Positions 10,897-20,818 of a DNA stretch of 64,000 nucleotides are shown piece after piece (the first letter of the stretch is position 1; every line of letters begins with the position of its first letter). The position numbers were made by a program, and so were the translations under genes. The stretch is from Shinella sp. CPCC 101442 (GTDB lineage Bacteria; Pseudomonadota; Alphaproteobacteria; Rhizobiales; Rhizobiaceae): positions 62,001-126,000 of the forward strand of contig NZ_JALIQS010000002.1 of assembly GCF_024704725.1 (NCBI RefSeq), written 5' to 3'. A model generated the notes under the pieces. That model was not told the origin of the DNA. It did no database searches and saw only the letters and a list, made by a program, of their open reading frames with translations.

Positions 10897-11546
10897 TGCT
10901 GCCCGCCCTGCCCCGCAAATACCACGCCGCATCGATCTGGCTGCTCTATGCCGTGGGCCTCGCGCCCGCGGCCTACGGCTTCTGGCTCGGCGCAACGGGA
11001 CGCCTGCCCGGCAATCCGGTCAAGGAGTTCGAGCACCTGCTCGGCCTATGGGCGTTACGCTTCCTCGTCGCGACGCTGGCGATCACGCCGCTGCGCGATC
11101 TCTTCGGCATCACCTGGATCCGCTATCGACGCGCGCTCGGGCTGCTCGCCTTCTGGTACGTGCTGATGCATTTTTCGACCTATATGGTGCTCGACCAGTA
11201 TCTGAATTTCACCGCCATCCTCGTCGATATCGCCAAGCGGCCCTTCATCACCATCGGCATGGCGGCCTTCGTGATGCTCATCCCGCTGGCGCTGACCTCT
11301 AACAACTGGTCGATCCGCCGGCTCGGCCCACGCTGGGTGAAGCTGCACAAGCTGGTCTATATCATCGCCGCCGCCGGTGCGTTGCACTTCGCCATGTCGG
11401 TGAAGGTCGTGGGGTTGGAGCCCTTGACCTACATCGTGCTGGTGGCGGTGCTGCTCATCTACAGATTGTTTCGCCGGCTTCTGCCGCGGAAGGCAAAGCG
11501 TAGTGTACCGTCAGGCCCTGTTGCGGTTAGACCCCATTCGCCATAG
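10896..11546 (+). CDS. msrQ: Heme-binding membrane subunit of MsrPQ
   Basis: The 216-residue membrane protein corresponds to MsrQ (YedZ), the b-type cytochrome that passes electrons from the respiratory chain to MsrP. About six hydrophobic segments are visible, with conserved histidines in VLMHFSTYM, KLHKLVYI and AALHFAMS-type positions that can ligate heme (sequence reads GALHFAMS). The start overlaps the msrP stop by one base. The basic C-terminal tail (LPRKAKRSVPSG) is cytoplasmic by the positive-inside rule. Confidence 0.93.
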   Translation: MLPALPRKYHAASIWLLYAVGLAPAAYGFWLGATGRLPGNPVKEFEHLLGLWALRFLVATLAITPLRDLFGITWIRYRRALGLLAFWYVLMHFSTYMVLDQYLNFTAILVDIAKRPFITIGMAAFVMLIPLALTSNNWSIRRLGPRWVKLHKLVYIIAAAGALHFAMSVKVVGLEPLTYIVLVAVLLIYRLFRRLLPRKAKRSVPSGPVAVRPHSP

Positions 11547-12046
11547 GCTCGTGCTCACATTTACCGACGGCATTGCGATCATAGCGTCGGCACGACAGTC
11601 AAATGCAAGCGCCGGCCTCGAGCCGCTCGACTTCGAATTCTACGGTGCGTCAAGTATCGCGATACGGGCAAAAGCCCTGGAGTATCGACCCCACTCATTC
11701 ATGCGAAACGCCAACGTGGACCTGGAGGCCTCGAAACGTTCTCCGGGCCGGCTGTCCGTTACTCGACAGCAAAACGGCAAAATCTCTCCGGAGGATCGGG
11801 GGGCGATTGGTCAGAATTTCATTCTCGGTCTCTGCGGCGGGGCCGATGTCGCCCGGGCAACGCTACACCGTCGCCACCAGACTGGCTGCGCGATACCTTC
11901 CGGCGTTTTGCCGGACTCGGCGGAAAATAGAGAAAAAGTCATCGCCGGTATTCGGAACTGGAGAAAAAAGCACGGTTTGTTCAACGAACAGCGTCTGAGG
12001 GAAACAGCCAGAACGAGCCCCTGCCGTCACCCTGGATACCGAAAAC
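11547..12046. other. Gene-poor stretch between msrQ and rplQ terminator
   Basis: These 500 bases hold no convincing gene. A rightward frame stays open across it (from GTG/ATG-type starts near 11503), but it reads through the rplQ terminator and into rplQ in antisense, has no ribosome site and matches no family I know. No tRNA or clear repeat was found. Confidence 0.5.
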
Positions 12047-12080
12047 GAAAAGGCCGGGAGATCACGCTCCCGGCCTTTTC
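12047..12080 (-). terminator. Intrinsic terminator of the alpha operon (after rplQ)
   Basis: A perfect 14-bp stem (12047-12060 with 12067-12080) with a six-base loop lies 24 nt beyond the rplQ stop. The leftward transcript ends in CTTTTCGTTTTC, a good U-rich tail. Confidence 0.9.
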
Positions 12081-12104
12081 AATCTGTTGCGTGTCCCGAA
12101 GGGA

Positions 12105-12530
12105 TCAAGCAGCTTCGGCAGCTTCTGCTTCAGCAGCAACGCGAACCTTGTCGGCTGCGCCCTTGGCGTCGACGTCGCGTTCCACGAACTCGATGACGGC
12201 GAGCGGGGCGTTGTCGCCGTAGCGGTAGCCGGCCTTCATGATACGCAGGTAGCCACCGTTGCGGCTGGCGTAGCGGGTTGCGATCGCATCGAACAGCTTC
12301 GAAACGACGGCAACGTCGCGGATCTGCGAGATCGCCTGGCGGCGAGCGTGCAGGTCGCCGCGCTTGCCGAGCGTGACGAGCTTTTCGACGATCGGGCGAA
12401 TTTCCTTCGCCTTCGGCAGCGTCGTTACGATCTGCTCATGCAGGATGAGCGAAGCAGCCATGTTGGCGAACATCGCCTTGCGGTGGCTGGCAGTACGGTT
12501 GAGTTTGCGACCGGAATTCTGGTGGCGCAT
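12105..12530 (-). CDS. rplQ: Large-subunit ribosomal protein bL17
   Basis: The 141 residues begin [20 protein letters not shown], the highly conserved L17 N-terminus. The body has [19 protein letters not shown] and [20 protein letters not shown]. An Ala/Glu-rich tail (EAEAAEAA) is usual for rhizobial L17. It is the last gene of the alpha operon, 44 nt after rpoA, and is followed by a strong terminator. Confidence 0.98.
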   Translation of the reverse strand: MRHQNSGRKLNRTASHRKAMFANMAASLILHEQIVTTLPKAKEIRPIVEKLVTLGKRGDLHARRQAISQIRDVAVVSKLFDAIATRYASRNGGYLRIMKAGYRYGDNAPLAVIEFVERDVDAKGAADKVRVAAEAEAAEAA

Positions 12531-12574
12531 CTCTGGTCTCCTTCACATGCAGGCTGTTGCCTGCCGTTTGATGG

Positions 12575-13585
12575 TTAGTATTGGTCTTCGTAGCGCTTGG
12601 CGAGATCTTCGATGTTCTCGGGCGGCCATGCCGGCACTTCCATGCCGAGGTGCAGGCCCATGGAAGCGAGAACTTCCTTGATTTCGTTCAGCGACTTGCG
12701 ACCAAAATTCGGAGTGCGAAGCATTTCGGCTTCGGTCTTCTGAATGAGATCGCCAATGTAGACGATGTTGTCGTTCTTCAGGCAGTTCGCCGAACGGACC
12801 GAAAGTTCCAGTTCGTCGACCTTCTTGAGGAGCGCCGGGTTGAAGGCGAGCTCGGTGACCGACTCTTCTTCGGCTTCCTTCTGCGGTTCGTCGAAGTTGA
12901 CGAAGACCGAGAGCTGGTCCTGAAGAATGCGGGCCGCGAACGCGATCGCATCTTCGCCGGTGACGGAGCCGTCAGTCTCGATGGACATGGTCAGCTTGTC
13001 ATAGTCGAGAACCTGGCCTTCACGGGTGTTTTCCACCTTGTAGGACACTTTCTTGACCGGCGAGTAGAGGCTGTCGACCGGGATAAGGCCGATCGGCGCG
13101 TCTTCGGAACGGTTGCGGTCGGCCGGGACATAGCCCTTGCCGTTGTTGACCGTGAACTCCATGCGGATTTCGGCGCCCTCGTCGAGGGTGCAGATGACAT
13201 GGTTGGGGTTCAGGATCTCGATGTCGCCGACCGTCTGGATGTCACCAGCCGTAACAACGCCCGGACCCTGCTTGCGCACGACCATACGCTTGGAATCGTC
13301 GCCATCCATCTTGATGGCGATTTCCTTGATGTTGAGCACGATATCGGTCACGTCTTCGCGGACACCCGGGATCGACGAGAACTCGTGCAGGACGCCGTCG
13401 ATCTGCACGGCGGTAACAGCCGCACCGCGCAGCGACGACAGGAGAACGCGACGCAGCGCGTTGCCGAGCGTCAGGCCGAAGCCACGCTCCAGCGGCTCGG
13501 CAACAAGGCTTGCCTTGGTGCGGCCGGAGGAGGAGAACTCCACCTTGTTCGGCTTGATCAGTTCCTGCCAGTTTTTCTGGATCAT
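12575..13585 (-). CDS. rpoA: RNA polymerase alpha subunit
   Basis: I chose the ATG at 13585 ([17 protein letters not shown]), giving 336 residues, the usual alphaproteobacterial length. The N-terminal domain for assembly carries [15 protein letters not shown]. The C-terminal domain has the two-HhH fold that binds UP elements and activators: [20 protein letters not shown] and [17 protein letters not shown] longer open frame upstream lacks family similarity. It follows rpsK by 100 nt, with no rpsD between as in enterobacteria. Confidence 0.98.
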   Translation of the reverse strand: MIQKNWQELIKPNKVEFSSSGRTKASLVAEPLERGFGLTLGNALRRVLLSSLRGAAVTAVQIDGVLHEFSSIPGVREDVTDIVLNIKEIAIKMDGDDSKRMVVRKQGPGVVTAGDIQTVGDIEILNPNHVICTLDEGAEIRMEFTVNNGKGYVPADRNRSEDAPIGLIPVDSLYSPVKKVSYKVENTREGQVLDYDKLTMSIETDGSVTGEDAIAFAARILQDQLSVFVNFDEPQKEAEEESVTELAFNPALLKKVDELELSVRSANCLKNDNIVYIGDLIQKTEAEMLRTPNFGRKSLNEIKEVLASMGLHLGMEVPAWPPENIEDLAKRYEDQY

Positions 13586-13685
13586 ATGTTTTGCCTTCCG
13601 TTCGCCGCCACCATTCAATCGTGACGGCCGAGCCCTGAAGATGCATGGAAGCCGACCGGCTTCCATGACTGTTCGAATGCGATGA

Positions 13686-14075
13686 TCAGACGCGACGCTT
13701 CTTGCGCGGACGGCAACCGTTGTGCGGGATCGGGGTCACGTCGCGGATCGACGTGATCATGAAGCCGGCAGCTTGGAGGGCGCGCAGAGCCGATTCACGG
13801 CCGGAACCCGGGCCGCAGACTTCGACTTCCAGCGACTTCATGCCGTGTTCCTGGGCCTTCTTGGCGCAGTCTTCAGCAGCGATCTGGGCAGCGAACGGGG
13901 TCGACTTACGCGAGCCCTTGAAGCCCTTGGCACCAGCCGACGACCAGGCAATGGCGTTGCCCTGTGCATCGGTGATGGTGATCATCGTGTTGTTGAACGA
14001 AGAATTGACGTGAGCAACACCCGAGGTGATGTTCTTGCGTTCGCGACGGCGGACGCGTGCGGCTTCCTTGGCCAT
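13686..14075 (-). CDS. rpsK: Small-subunit ribosomal protein uS11
   Basis: From ATG 14075 the protein has 129 residues. Typical S11 blocks are [53 protein letters not shown] and the C-terminal [15 protein letters not shown]. It sits on the platform of the 30S subunit. The gene lies 246 nt after rpsM, an unusually wide gap that contains a repeat (see 14076-14321). Confidence 0.98.
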   Translation of the reverse strand: MAKEAARVRRRERKNITSGVAHVNSSFNNTMITITDAQGNAIAWSSAGAKGFKGSRKSTPFAAQIAAEDCAKKAQEHGMKSLEVEVCGPGSGRESALRALQAAGFMITSIRDVTPIPHNGCRPRKKRRV

Positions 14076-14100
14076 GGGTAGTCCTTTCGTTGATCTCGAC

Positions 14101-14127
14101 ACCGCCGTAGTACCAGCGGCTCCACCG
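14101..14127. repeat. 27-nt imperfect direct repeat, copy 1 (rpsM-rpsK gap)
   Basis: This copy matches 14204-14230 at 24 of 27 positions; all three differences are transitions. The two copies are 103 bases apart and bracket a hairpin (14163-14191). Confidence 0.7.
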
Positions 14128-14162
14128 GGAAGAGACTGACGTCCCTGCCCTGAATAACAAAT

Positions 14163-14191
14163 GCACGCGCGACCCCTGGGGTGATGCGTGC
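14163..14191. other. Hairpin in the rpsM-rpsK gap
   Basis: An outer 6-bp stem (GCACGC 14163-14168 with GCGTGC 14186-14191) encloses an inner CCCC/GGGG pairing. It has no U-tail on either strand, so it looks like an mRNA-processing or stabilising structure rather than a terminator. Confidence 0.5.
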
Positions 14192-14203
14192 GGCGATATC
14201 GTC

Positions 14204-14230
14204 ACTGCCGTAGTGCCAGCAGCTCCACCG
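14204..14230. repeat. 27-nt imperfect direct repeat, copy 2 (rpsM-rpsK gap)
   Basis: Second copy of the repeat at 14101-14127, in the same orientation. It lies 92 nt beyond the rpsM stop in transcript direction. Confidence 0.7.
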
Positions 14231-14321
14231 ACCGGGACCTTTGATAAAGCACAAGGCCCCGCTCGAAACTCAAAAGAGGCCGGCGCGAAGCGCCAGCCTC
14301 CTGTTCCCCGTTTCCGGGAAA

Positions 14322-14690
14322 TTACTTCTTCTTGCCTGCGATGGCCTTCGCCGGGCCCTTGCGGGTACGGGCGTTGGTGTGCGTGCGCTGACCGCGGACC
14401 GGAAGGCCACGACGGTGACGCAGACCACGGTAGCAACCGAGGTCCATGAGGCGCTTGATGTTCATCGAGTTCTCGCGACGCAGGTCGCCTTCGACCTGGT
14501 AGTCGCGGTCGATGGCTTCGCGGATCTGCAGAACTTCTGCGTCCGTGAGCTGGTGCACGCGGCGATCAGCCGGAATACCGACCTTCTCGACGATTTCCTG
14601 TGCGAATTTCGGGCCGATCCCGTGGATATAGGTCAGCGCGATGACTACGCGCTTCGCGGTCGGGATGTTGACGCCAGCGATACGTGCCAC
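14322..14690 (-). CDS. rpsM: Small-subunit ribosomal protein uS13
   Basis: The 122 residues start [20 protein letters not shown]; the start codon is GTG (14690), with AAGGAG at good spacing. Other family blocks are [39 protein letters not shown] and the basic tail [16 protein letters not shown]13 contacts the P-site tRNA and bridges to the 50S subunit. It opens the alpha operon, 227 nt after adk. Confidence 0.98.
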   Translation of the reverse strand: MARIAGVNIPTAKRVVIALTYIHGIGPKFAQEIVEKVGIPADRRVHQLTDAEVLQIREAIDRDYQVEGDLRRENSMNIKRLMDLGCYRGLRHRRGLPVRGQRTHTNARTRKGPAKAIAGKKK

Positions 14691-14875
14691 GCCTGTTCTC
14701 CTTGCTTCCAGTTGCCATCCGGCAAGTGGTTTTCTTCATTCGATACGGCCGGGAAGACCGCGACTCAATTGATGTTCGGGACATGTCGAAAACGATCGTG
14801 CCCGGACTTCGTTCTTGGAAATCCGCGCCGATCGCAATGATATGTCGCGAGTTGGCGCTGTCTTAAGGGGGAATC

Positions 14876-14912
14876 GGCCAAAAAGTCAACTCCCTGGCCG
14901 GTCCTTTTTGCC
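14876..14912 (-). terminator. Possible terminator after adk
   Basis: Just after the adk stop, arms GGCAAAAAG and CTTTTTGGCC (leftward sense; 14904-14912 and 14876-14885) can pair around a long GC-rich loop. The U-run is inside the stem rather than after it, so termination would be partial at best. Confidence 0.4.
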
Positions 14913-14917
14913 CGAAA

Positions 14918-15502
14918 TCAGGCGTTCTCCAGGATTCCACCGATCTCGGCAGTCACCTTGTCGACATTGGCCATGCCGTCGACCGTCTGAAGCTTGCCGG
15001 TCGACGCGTAATAGTTCGACAGCGGCGCGGTCTTCTCGCGGTATTCCGTGAGACGGCGCTTGAAGGCTTCCGGATTGTCGTCGGAGCGAACCGTACCGCC
15101 GGCGGCGATGGTTTCGGCTACACGATTCTCCATGCGCTTGACCAGCGCATCCTCATCCACCTTCAGCTCGATAACCGCGTCGAGAGCAATGCCCTTGCCG
15201 GCGAGGATCTGGTCGAGAGCTTCCGCCTGCGGAACCGTGCGCGGGTAACCATCGAGGATGAAGCCCTTGGCACAGTCGGCCGAATCGACGCGGTCGGAAA
15301 CGATTTCGTTGACGATCGCGTCGGAGACGAGCTGGCCAGCATCCATGACGGCCTTGGCACGCTTGCCGACATCCGTGCCGGCGGCAACGGCCGCCCGCAG
15401 CATGTCACCGGTGGAAAGCTGCGGAATGCCGTATTTTTCCGTCAGAAGCTTGGCTTGCGTTCCCTTGCCAGCACCCGGCGGCCCCAAAAAAATCAGTCTC
15501 AT
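14918..15502 (-). CDS. adk: Adenylate kinase
   Basis: The 194-residue enzyme interconverts 2 ADP and ATP + AMP. The P-loop [10 protein letters not shown] is at residues 7-16; AMP-binding blocks are [12 protein letters not shown] and [17 protein letters not shown]. At ~194 residues it is the short-LID form that lacks the 27-residue LID insert and any zinc cysteines. Its start overlaps the secY stop by 4 nt (ATGA), indicating translational coupling. Confidence 0.98.
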   Translation of the reverse strand: MRLIFLGPPGAGKGTQAKLLTEKYGIPQLSTGDMLRAAVAAGTDVGKRAKAVMDAGQLVSDAIVNEIVSDRVDSADCAKGFILDGYPRTVPQAEALDQILAGKGIALDAVIELKVDEDALVKRMENRVAETIAAGGTVRSDDNPEAFKRRLTEYREKTAPLSNYYASTGKLQTVDGMANVDKVTAEIGGILENA

Positions 15503-16839
15503 CGTCCCCTCTTTCCTCCACGCAGCTTCGACTTCTTGATCAGCCCCTCATACTGCTGAGCAATCAGGTGACCCTGTATCTGTGCTACAGTATCCAGGGT
15601 CACGCTGACAACAATCAAAAGCGACGTACCACCAAGGTAGAATGGCACCCCGGTCTGCGCGATGAGGATTTCGGGAAGGATACAGACGAACATCAGGTAG
15701 GCCGCGCCGATGACCGTGATGCGGGTCAGCACGTAGTCGATATATTCGGCGGTGCGCTCGCCCGGACGGATGCCCGGAATGAAGCCGCCATGCTTCTTCA
15801 GGTTGTCGGCCGTGTCCTTCGGATTGAAGACGATGGCCGTGTAGAAGAAGGCGAAGAAGGCGATCATGGCGGCATAGAGCACCATGTAGAGCGGCTTGCC
15901 ATGGCCGAGCGACGCGATGACGGCCGTCGCCCAGGACGGAAGCTCCGCCGTGTTCGAGAAGCCTGCCAGCGTGGCCGGCAGGAGCAGCAGCGAAGACGCG
16001 AAGATCGCCGGGATGACGCCCGCGGTGTTGAGCTTCAACGGCAGGTGCGAGGTATCGCCCTGGAACATGCGGTTGCCGACCTGGCGCTTCGGATACTGGA
16101 TCAGAAGGCGGCGCTGGGCACGTTCCACGAAGACGATGAGCGCGATGACCACGACGGCCATGAGAACGACGGCGAGAATCACGCCGAACGACAGGGCGCC
16201 CGTGCGGCCAAGTTCGAGCGTGCCGGCCAGCGCACCCGGCAGGGCGGCGACGATACCGGCGAAGATGATCAGCGAAATACCGTTGCCGATGCCGCGCGAG
16301 GTGATCTGCTCACCGAGCCACATCAGGAACATCGTGCCGCCAAGCAGCGAGATGACCGTGGAAATGCGGAAGAACCAACCCGGATCGTTGACGAGCCCTG
16401 CCCCGCTCTCGAGACCGACCGCAATGCCGTAGGCCTGGAGTGTGCCGAGCAGCACCGTGCCGTAGCGCGTGTACTGGTTGATGATCTTGCGGCCCTGTTC
16501 GCCTTCCTTCTTCAGCTGTTCCAGCGAAGGCACGACCGACGTCATCAGCTGCACGATGATCGACGCAGAGATGTACGGCATGATGCCGAGCGCGAAGATC
16601 GCCATGCGCTCGACGGCGCCGCCGGAGAACATGTTGAACAGGCCGAGAATGCCGCCCGCCTGGCCGCGGAAGGCCTGGGCAAAGGCTTCGGGATTGAGGC
16701 CCGGCAACGGGATATAGGTGCCGAGACGATAGACAAGCAGCGCGCCCAGCGTAAACCAGAGACGCTTCTTCAGGTCTTCCGCCTTGGCGAAAGTCGAGAA
16801 GTTGAGATTAGAGGCAAGTTGTTCCGCTGCCGAAGCCAT
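15499..16839 (-). CDS. secY: Protein translocase subunit SecY
   Basis: From ATG 16839 the protein has 446 residues and ten predicted membrane segments. Family blocks are [23 protein letters not shown] split over the N-terminus and TM1, [37 protein letters not shown] and [20 protein letters not shown]. SecY is the channel of the Sec translocon with SecE (47524) and SecG. A terminator (17117-17145) and a near-consensus promoter (16998-17026) precede it, so secY-adk can be expressed apart from the spc genes. Confidence 0.98.
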   Translation of the reverse strand: MASAAEQLASNLNFSTFAKAEDLKKRLWFTLGALLVYRLGTYIPLPGLNPEAFAQAFRGQAGGILGLFNMFSGGAVERMAIFALGIMPYISASIIVQLMTSVVPSLEQLKKEGEQGRKIINQYTRYGTVLLGTLQAYGIAVGLESGAGLVNDPGWFFRISTVISLLGGTMFLMWLGEQITSRGIGNGISLIIFAGIVAALPGALAGTLELGRTGALSFGVILAVVLMAVVVIALIVFVERAQRRLLIQYPKRQVGNRMFQGDTSHLPLKLNTAGVIPAIFASSLLLLPATLAGFSNTAELPSWATAVIASLGHGKPLYMVLYAAMIAFFAFFYTAIVFNPKDTADNLKKHGGFIPGIRPGERTAEYIDYVLTRITVIGAAYLMFVCILPEILIAQTGVPFYLGGTSLLIVVSVTLDTVAQIQGHLIAQQYEGLIKKSKLRGGKRGR

Positions 16840-16997
16840 GCATTTCTCCGCGTAGCCGATCCGGCGGCGGTGAAGCCCGGCCAGGTCCGGAATGGCTGAT
16901 CCGTTTGGCACCTGCGCCCGGCCCTCCCCGGACCGACGACGCCAATGCTGAAATTGGTCATGCCCGTCTGCCGTTGCAGCAAATCGGGCGGATGGAG

Positions 16998-17026
16998 CCT
17001 AAACCGGTTGAAACGCGGATTGTCAA
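16998..17026 (-). promoter_or_regulatory. Predicted sigma-70 promoter for secY-adk
   Basis: Leftward TTGACA (17021-17026), a 17-bp spacer and TTTAGG (16998-17003). The start of transcription would fall near 16991, giving a ~150-nt leader before secY. The consensus -35 box directly follows the rplO terminator. Confidence 0.7.
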
Positions 17027-17110
17027 GCAATCCCGGCCTCACTCTGGTTTTTCTTCCGGATAACGACGGGGACAAAAATCCATCCGGTCGTCGTGAGGCT
17101 CACATATGGG

Positions 17111-17145
17111 AGCAAAATCGCCCGGTGTGAAGCACACCGGGCGAT
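17111..17145 (-). terminator. Intrinsic terminator after rplO
   Basis: A perfect 13-bp stem (17117-17129 with 17133-17145) and a 3-base loop are followed in the leftward sense by TTTTGCTC. It lies 14 nt past the rplO stop, separating the spc ribosomal genes from secY. Confidence 0.88.
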
Positions 17146-17158
17146 AAATTTCGTCGAA

Positions 17159-17638
17159 TTATTCGGCGGCTTCTGCAGCGGCCAGGAGAAGCTTGATCGA
17201 GCCACCGGCCTTTTCGATCTTCTCCAGGGCCGGCTTGGAGGCGCCGGCGACTTCGAACGTCACCTTGGCCTTCAGTTCGCCGTCGGCGAGGAGGCGAACG
17301 CCGTCCTTGACGCGACGGATAACGCCAGCAGCCTTGAGAGCTGCCGCATCAACCGTTGCCTTGCCGTCGAGCTTGCCGGCGTCGATAGCCTGCTGAACGC
17401 GACCGAGCGACACGATGGCGAAGTCGGACGAGAAGATGTTGGTGAAGCCGCGCTTCGGCAGGCGACGGTAGATGGGCATCTGACCGCCTTCGAAGCCGTT
17501 GATGGCGACGCCCGAACGAGCCTTCTGACCCTTGACGCCGCGACCACCGGTCTTGCCCGAACCCGAACCGATACCGCGACCTACGCGCTTGCGGTTCTTC
17601 GAAGAGCCTTCGTTGTCCTTGATTTCATTGAGTTTCAT
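17159..17638 (-). CDS. rplO: Large-subunit ribosomal protein uL15
   Basis: The 159 residues start [20 protein letters not shown], followed by the Gly-rich [20 protein letters not shown] and [17 protein letters not shown], all diagnostic of L15, an early 50S assembly protein. It lies 11 nt after rpmD and is the last gene before a strong terminator. Confidence 0.98.
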   Translation of the reverse strand: MKLNEIKDNEGSSKNRKRVGRGIGSGSGKTGGRGVKGQKARSGVAINGFEGGQMPIYRRLPKRGFTNIFSSDFAIVSLGRVQQAIDAGKLDGKATVDAAALKAAGVIRRVKDGVRLLADGELKAKVTFEVAGASKPALEKIEKAGGSIKLLLAAAEAAE

Positions 17639-17649
17639 GATCTATCCCC

Positions 17650-17853
17650 TCACTTCTCTTCGACAACGCGAACGAGGTGCTGGACGGCACGGATCATGCC
17701 GCGGACAGACGGAGTGTCTTCCAGCGTGCGAACCCGGTGCATCTTGTTGAGGCCCAGACCAACGAGCGTTGCGCGCTGGATGGCCGGACGGCGGATGGGG
17801 CTGCCGATCTGCTCGACAGTCACCGTCTTCGAGGCGGTTTCTTTCTTAGCCAT
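17650..17853 (-). CDS. rpmD: Large-subunit ribosomal protein uL30
   Basis: The 67-residue protein has the L30 core [20 protein letters not shown] and [14 protein letters not shown]. Length and position between rpsE (12 nt) and rplO (11 nt) are standard for the spc operon. Confidence 0.97.
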   Translation of the reverse strand: MAKKETASKTVTVEQIGSPIRRPAIQRATLVGLGLNKMHRVRTLEDTPSVRGMIRAVQHLVRVVEEK

Positions 17854-17865
17854 GATCAGTGCTCC

Positions 17866-18432
17866 TTATTCTTCGGCAGAGACGCCGGCAGACGTACGGC
17901 GAGCCTGCAGCGTGGCGTACTTCATGCCGCGCTGAGCTGCGATGTCCTTCGGGTGCATCTGGCTCTTGAGGGCATCGAACGTCGCACGAATCATGTTGTA
18001 CGGGTTCGACGAACCGGTCGACTTGGCGACGACGTCATGAACGCCGAGCGTTTCGAAGACGGCGCGCATCGGACCACCGGCGATGATACCGGTACCGGCC
18101 TTGGCCGAACGCAGCAGCACCTTGCCGGCGCCGTGACGACCGTGCACGTCGTGGTGCAGCGTGCGGCCCGAGCGCAGCGGTACGAAGATGAGGTCGCGCT
18201 TGGCGGCTTCGGTGGCCTTCCGGATGGCTTCCGGAACTTCACGAGCCTTGCCATGGCCGAAGCCGACGCGGCCCTTCTGGTCGCCGACGACGACGAGAGC
18301 TGCGAAACCGAAACGACGGCCGCCCTTGACGACCTTTGCGACGCGGTTGATCGCGACGAGCTTATCGACAAACTCGCTGTCGCGCTCTTCGCGGTTCTGG
18401 CGGTCATCGCGACCGCGCTTTTCCTGTGCCAT
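17866..18432 (-). CDS. rpsE: Small-subunit ribosomal protein uS5
   Basis: The 188 residues contain the S5 double-stranded-RNA-binding fold with [20 protein letters not shown] and [17 protein letters not shown]. The C-terminal part has [17 protein letters not shown]5 supports decoding accuracy and is the classic site of spectinomycin resistance. A 127-nt gap with a hairpin (18529-18555) separates it from rplR. Confidence 0.98.
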   Translation of the reverse strand: MAQEKRGRDDRQNREERDSEFVDKLVAINRVAKVVKGGRRFGFAALVVVGDQKGRVGFGHGKAREVPEAIRKATEAAKRDLIFVPLRSGRTLHHDVHGRHGAGKVLLRSAKAGTGIIAGGPMRAVFETLGVHDVVAKSTGSSNPYNMIRATFDALKSQMHPKDIAAQRGMKYATLQARRTSAGVSAEE

Positions 18433-18528
18433 TGTCCTTTTCCTTTTTATTTTCCGGGTGCAATCGGCAGATTGACGAAAGCCGCCCCCATCTCGTTGAA
18501 AATGGAAGCGACAAATACCCTGAGCTGG

Positions 18529-18555
18529 TCGGCGGGCACCGAGGTGCCCGGCCGA
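18529..18555 (-). other. Hairpin between rplR and rpsE
   Basis: A 12-bp GC-rich stem with one bulged base encloses a 2-4 base loop (GGGCACC 18534-18540 with GGTGCCC 18543-18549, extended by TCGG/CCGA). It has no U-tail. It lies 5 nt past the rplR stop and could stabilise or process the mRNA. Confidence 0.55.
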
Positions 18556-18559
18556 TTGA

Positions 18560-18922
18560 TCAGAAGTTCAGACCACCTTCACGAGCGGCTTCGGCGAGAG
18601 CCTTGACGCGACCGTGATAGAGGAAAGCGCCACGGTCGAAGACGACGTCCTTGACGCCGGCCTTGACTGCGCGCTCGGCAATGAGCTTGCCGACGGCAGC
18701 AGCTGCTGCCGTGTCGGCGCCCGTCTTCAACGACGAACGCAGATCGGTGTCGAGCGTGGAGGCAGCCGCAAGGGTCTTGCCGTCAACGTCGTCGATAACC
18801 TGTACGTAGATGTTCTTCGACGAGCGATGAACCGACAGGCGCGGACGGCCGTTGGCCACCGCTTTGAGAGTACGGCGCACGCGGTTGGCGCGGCGCACGA
18901 GAGCTTCTTTTGTGCTAGCCAT
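18560..18922 (-). CDS. rplR: Large-subunit ribosomal protein uL18
   Basis: The 120 residues start [20 protein letters not shown] and include [19 protein letters not shown] and the C-terminal [20 protein letters not shown], typical of L18, which carries 5S rRNA into the 50S subunit with L5. It lies 12 nt after rplF. Confidence 0.98.
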   Translation of the reverse strand: MASTKEALVRRANRVRRTLKAVANGRPRLSVHRSSKNIYVQVIDDVDGKTLAAASTLDTDLRSSLKTGADTAAAAAVGKLIAERAVKAGVKDVVFDRGAFLYHGRVKALAEAAREGGLNF

Positions 18923-18934
18923 TTCGCGTGATCC

Positions 18935-19468
18935 TTACTTCTTCTTGCCTTCCTTGCGGACGATGCGTTCTTCCGCGTACTTGACGCCCTTGCCCTTGTA
19001 GGGCTCGGGGCCACGGTATTCGCGGATTTCCGCAGCGACCTGGCCGACCTGCTGCTTGTTGATGCCGGAGATGATGATTTCCGTCGGCTTCGGGACAACG
19101 ATCGTGATGCCTTCAGGCGTCTGGTAGACGACGTCATGGCTGAAGCCGAGTGCCAGCTGCAGGTTCTTGCCCTGCAGCGACGCGCGGTAACCGACGCCGT
19201 TGATTTCGAGCTTACGCTCGTAGCCGTCCTTCACACCCTTGAAGATGTTCTCGACCATCGTGCGGGACATGCCCCACTTGGAACGAGCGTCCTTCGACTG
19301 GCTGGTCGGCTGGACGACAACGGCGTTGTCTTCGAGCTTTACCGAAACTTCGTCGTTCGCGACGAAGAACAGTTCGCCCTTCGGGCCCTTTGCGGTGACC
19401 TTCTGACCGTCAACGGTCGCGGTGACACCAGCGGGAACCTGAACGGGCTTCTTACCGATACGAGACAT
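18935..19468 (-). CDS. rplF: Large-subunit ribosomal protein uL6
   Basis: The 177 residues start [20 protein letters not shown]. The two L6 repeats are visible, with [20 protein letters not shown] and the C-terminal signature [20 protein letters not shown]6 lies near the GTPase-associated centre. It lies 42 nt after rpsH. Confidence 0.98.
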   Translation of the reverse strand: MSRIGKKPVQVPAGVTATVDGQKVTAKGPKGELFFVANDEVSVKLEDNAVVVQPTSQSKDARSKWGMSRTMVENIFKGVKDGYERKLEINGVGYRASLQGKNLQLALGFSHDVVYQTPEGITIVVPKPTEIIISGINKQQVGQVAAEIREYRGPEPYKGKGVKYAEERIVRKEGKKK

Positions 19469-19510
19469 AGTTGTATCCTGTCTGTTCGTTATGGAGATCC
19501 TTGCCCAGTC

Positions 19511-19909
19511 TTAGAAGACCGAGCAAAGAATCTCGCCACCAACGTTCTGTTCGCGTGCCTGGTGATCGGCCATCACGCCCTTCGGGGTCGAAAGGATGGT
19601 GATGCCGAGGCCGTTCGCGACCTGCGGAATGGACTTGACCGAGACATAGACCCGGCGGCCCGGCTTGGAGACGCGGTCGATCTTGCGGATCACGGACGCG
19701 CCTTCGTAGTACTTGAGTTCGATGTTCAGCTCGGCCTTGCCGTTGCCGAATTCGACTTCCGAATATCCGCGGATGTAGCCTTCAGCCTGAAGGACATCCA
19801 GAACGCGGGCGCGCAGCGTGGAAGCCGGCGTCGAAACGCTGGACTTGCGGCGTGCGGCGCCGTTGCGGATACGGGTGAGCATATCGCCCAGGGGATCAGT
19901 CATTGCCAT
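19511..19909 (-). CDS. rpsH: Small-subunit ribosomal protein uS8
   Basis: The 132 residues start with [20 protein letters not shown] and end with the S8 signature [21 protein letters not shown]8 is a primary 16S rRNA binder and, in E. coli, represses the spc operon. It lies 12 nt after rpsN. Confidence 0.98.
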   Translation of the reverse strand: MAMTDPLGDMLTRIRNGAARRKSSVSTPASTLRARVLDVLQAEGYIRGYSEVEFGNGKAELNIELKYYEGASVIRKIDRVSKPGRRVYVSVKSIPQVANGLGITILSTPKGVMADHQAREQNVGGEILCSVF

Positions 19910-19921
19910 GTACCCGTCTCC

Positions 19922-20227
19922 TTACCAGCTCGACTTGACAATGCCCGGCACCTTGCCGGAATTGCCCAGTTCACGAAGCGCAATACGCGACATTCCGAGT
20001 TTGCGATAAAAGGCGCGCGGACGGCCCGTTACTTCGCAACGGTTACGGATGCGGGTCTTGGAACCATTGCGCGGCATTTCGGCAAGCTTCAGGGTAGCCT
20101 TGAAGCGCTCTTCGATCGGAAGAGACTGGTTCTGGATGATCGCCTTGAGGGCAGCACGCTTTGCAGCCTGGCTGGCGACCAGCTTGCGACGGCGGTTATT
20201 CTTCTCGACTGCGCTGGTTTTAGCCAT
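19922..20227 (-). CDS. rpsN: Small-subunit ribosomal protein uS14 (zinc-free form)
   Basis: The 101 residues include [20 protein letters not shown] and the C-terminal [11 protein letters not shown]. Only one cysteine is present where zinc-binding forms have CxxC pairs, so this is the long, C-minus type. It lies 33 nt after rplE and 12 nt before rpsH. Confidence 0.98.
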   Translation of the reverse strand: MAKTSAVEKNNRRRKLVASQAAKRAALKAIIQNQSLPIEERFKATLKLAEMPRNGSKTRIRNRCEVTGRPRAFYRKLGMSRIALRELGNSGKVPGIVKSSW

Positions 20228-20260
20228 AACAGTAATCCTTCTTTACGCTTGTCGTTACGG

Positions 20261-20818
20261 TCAGGCGCGGAACGGGAAGCTGAACTCTTTCAGAAGAGCG
20301 CGTGCTTCGTCGTCCGTCGGTGCCGTCGTGCAAACGATGATGTCCATGCCCCACATCTGATCAACCTTGTCGTAGTTGATCTCAGGGAACACAATGTGCT
20401 CCTTGATACCCATGGCGAAGTTGCCACGGCCATCGAAGGACTTCGGGTTCAGACCACGGAAGTCGCGTACGCGGGGCAGCGCGATGTTCACGAGGCGATC
20501 CAGAAATTCATACATGCGGGCGCCGCGCAGGGTGACCTTCGCGCCGATCGGCATGCCTTCGCGGAGCTTGAAGCCCGCGATGGAGTTACGAGCGCGCGTG
20601 ATGACCGGCTTCTGGCCGGCGATCGCTGCGAGGTCGGCGGCTGCAACGGTCGGCTTCTTCGAATCCGCCGTGGATTCGCCCACGCCCATGTTGATCACGA
20701 TCTTGTCGAGCTTCGGGATCTGCATTTCATTGGCGTAGGAGAACTGCTCCCGCAGTGCCGCGCGAATACGCTCGACATATTCCTTCTTGAGCCGGGGCTC
20801 ATACTTGGTGTCAGCCAT
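20261..20818 (-). CDS. rplE: Large-subunit ribosomal protein uL5
   Basis: The 185 residues have [35 protein letters not shown] and the signature [16 protein letters not shown], all L5. The protein binds 5S rRNA and contacts the P-site tRNA. Its start overlaps the rplX stop by 8 nt. Confidence 0.98.
   Translation of the reverse strand: MADTKYEPRLKKEYVERIRAALREQFSYANEMQIPKLDKIVINMGVGESTADSKKPTVAAADLAAIAGQKPVITRARNSIAGFKLREGMPIGAKVTLRGARMYEFLDRLVNIALPRVRDFRGLNPKSFDGRGNFAMGIKEHIVFPEINYDKVDQMWGMDIIVCTTAPTDDEARALLKEFSFPFRA

Noticed and set aside
11503-12222. 239-codon rightward frame overlapping msrQ, the rplQ terminator and rplQ
   Set aside because: It runs through a terminator and antisense into rplQ, has no ribosome site and no recognised motif.
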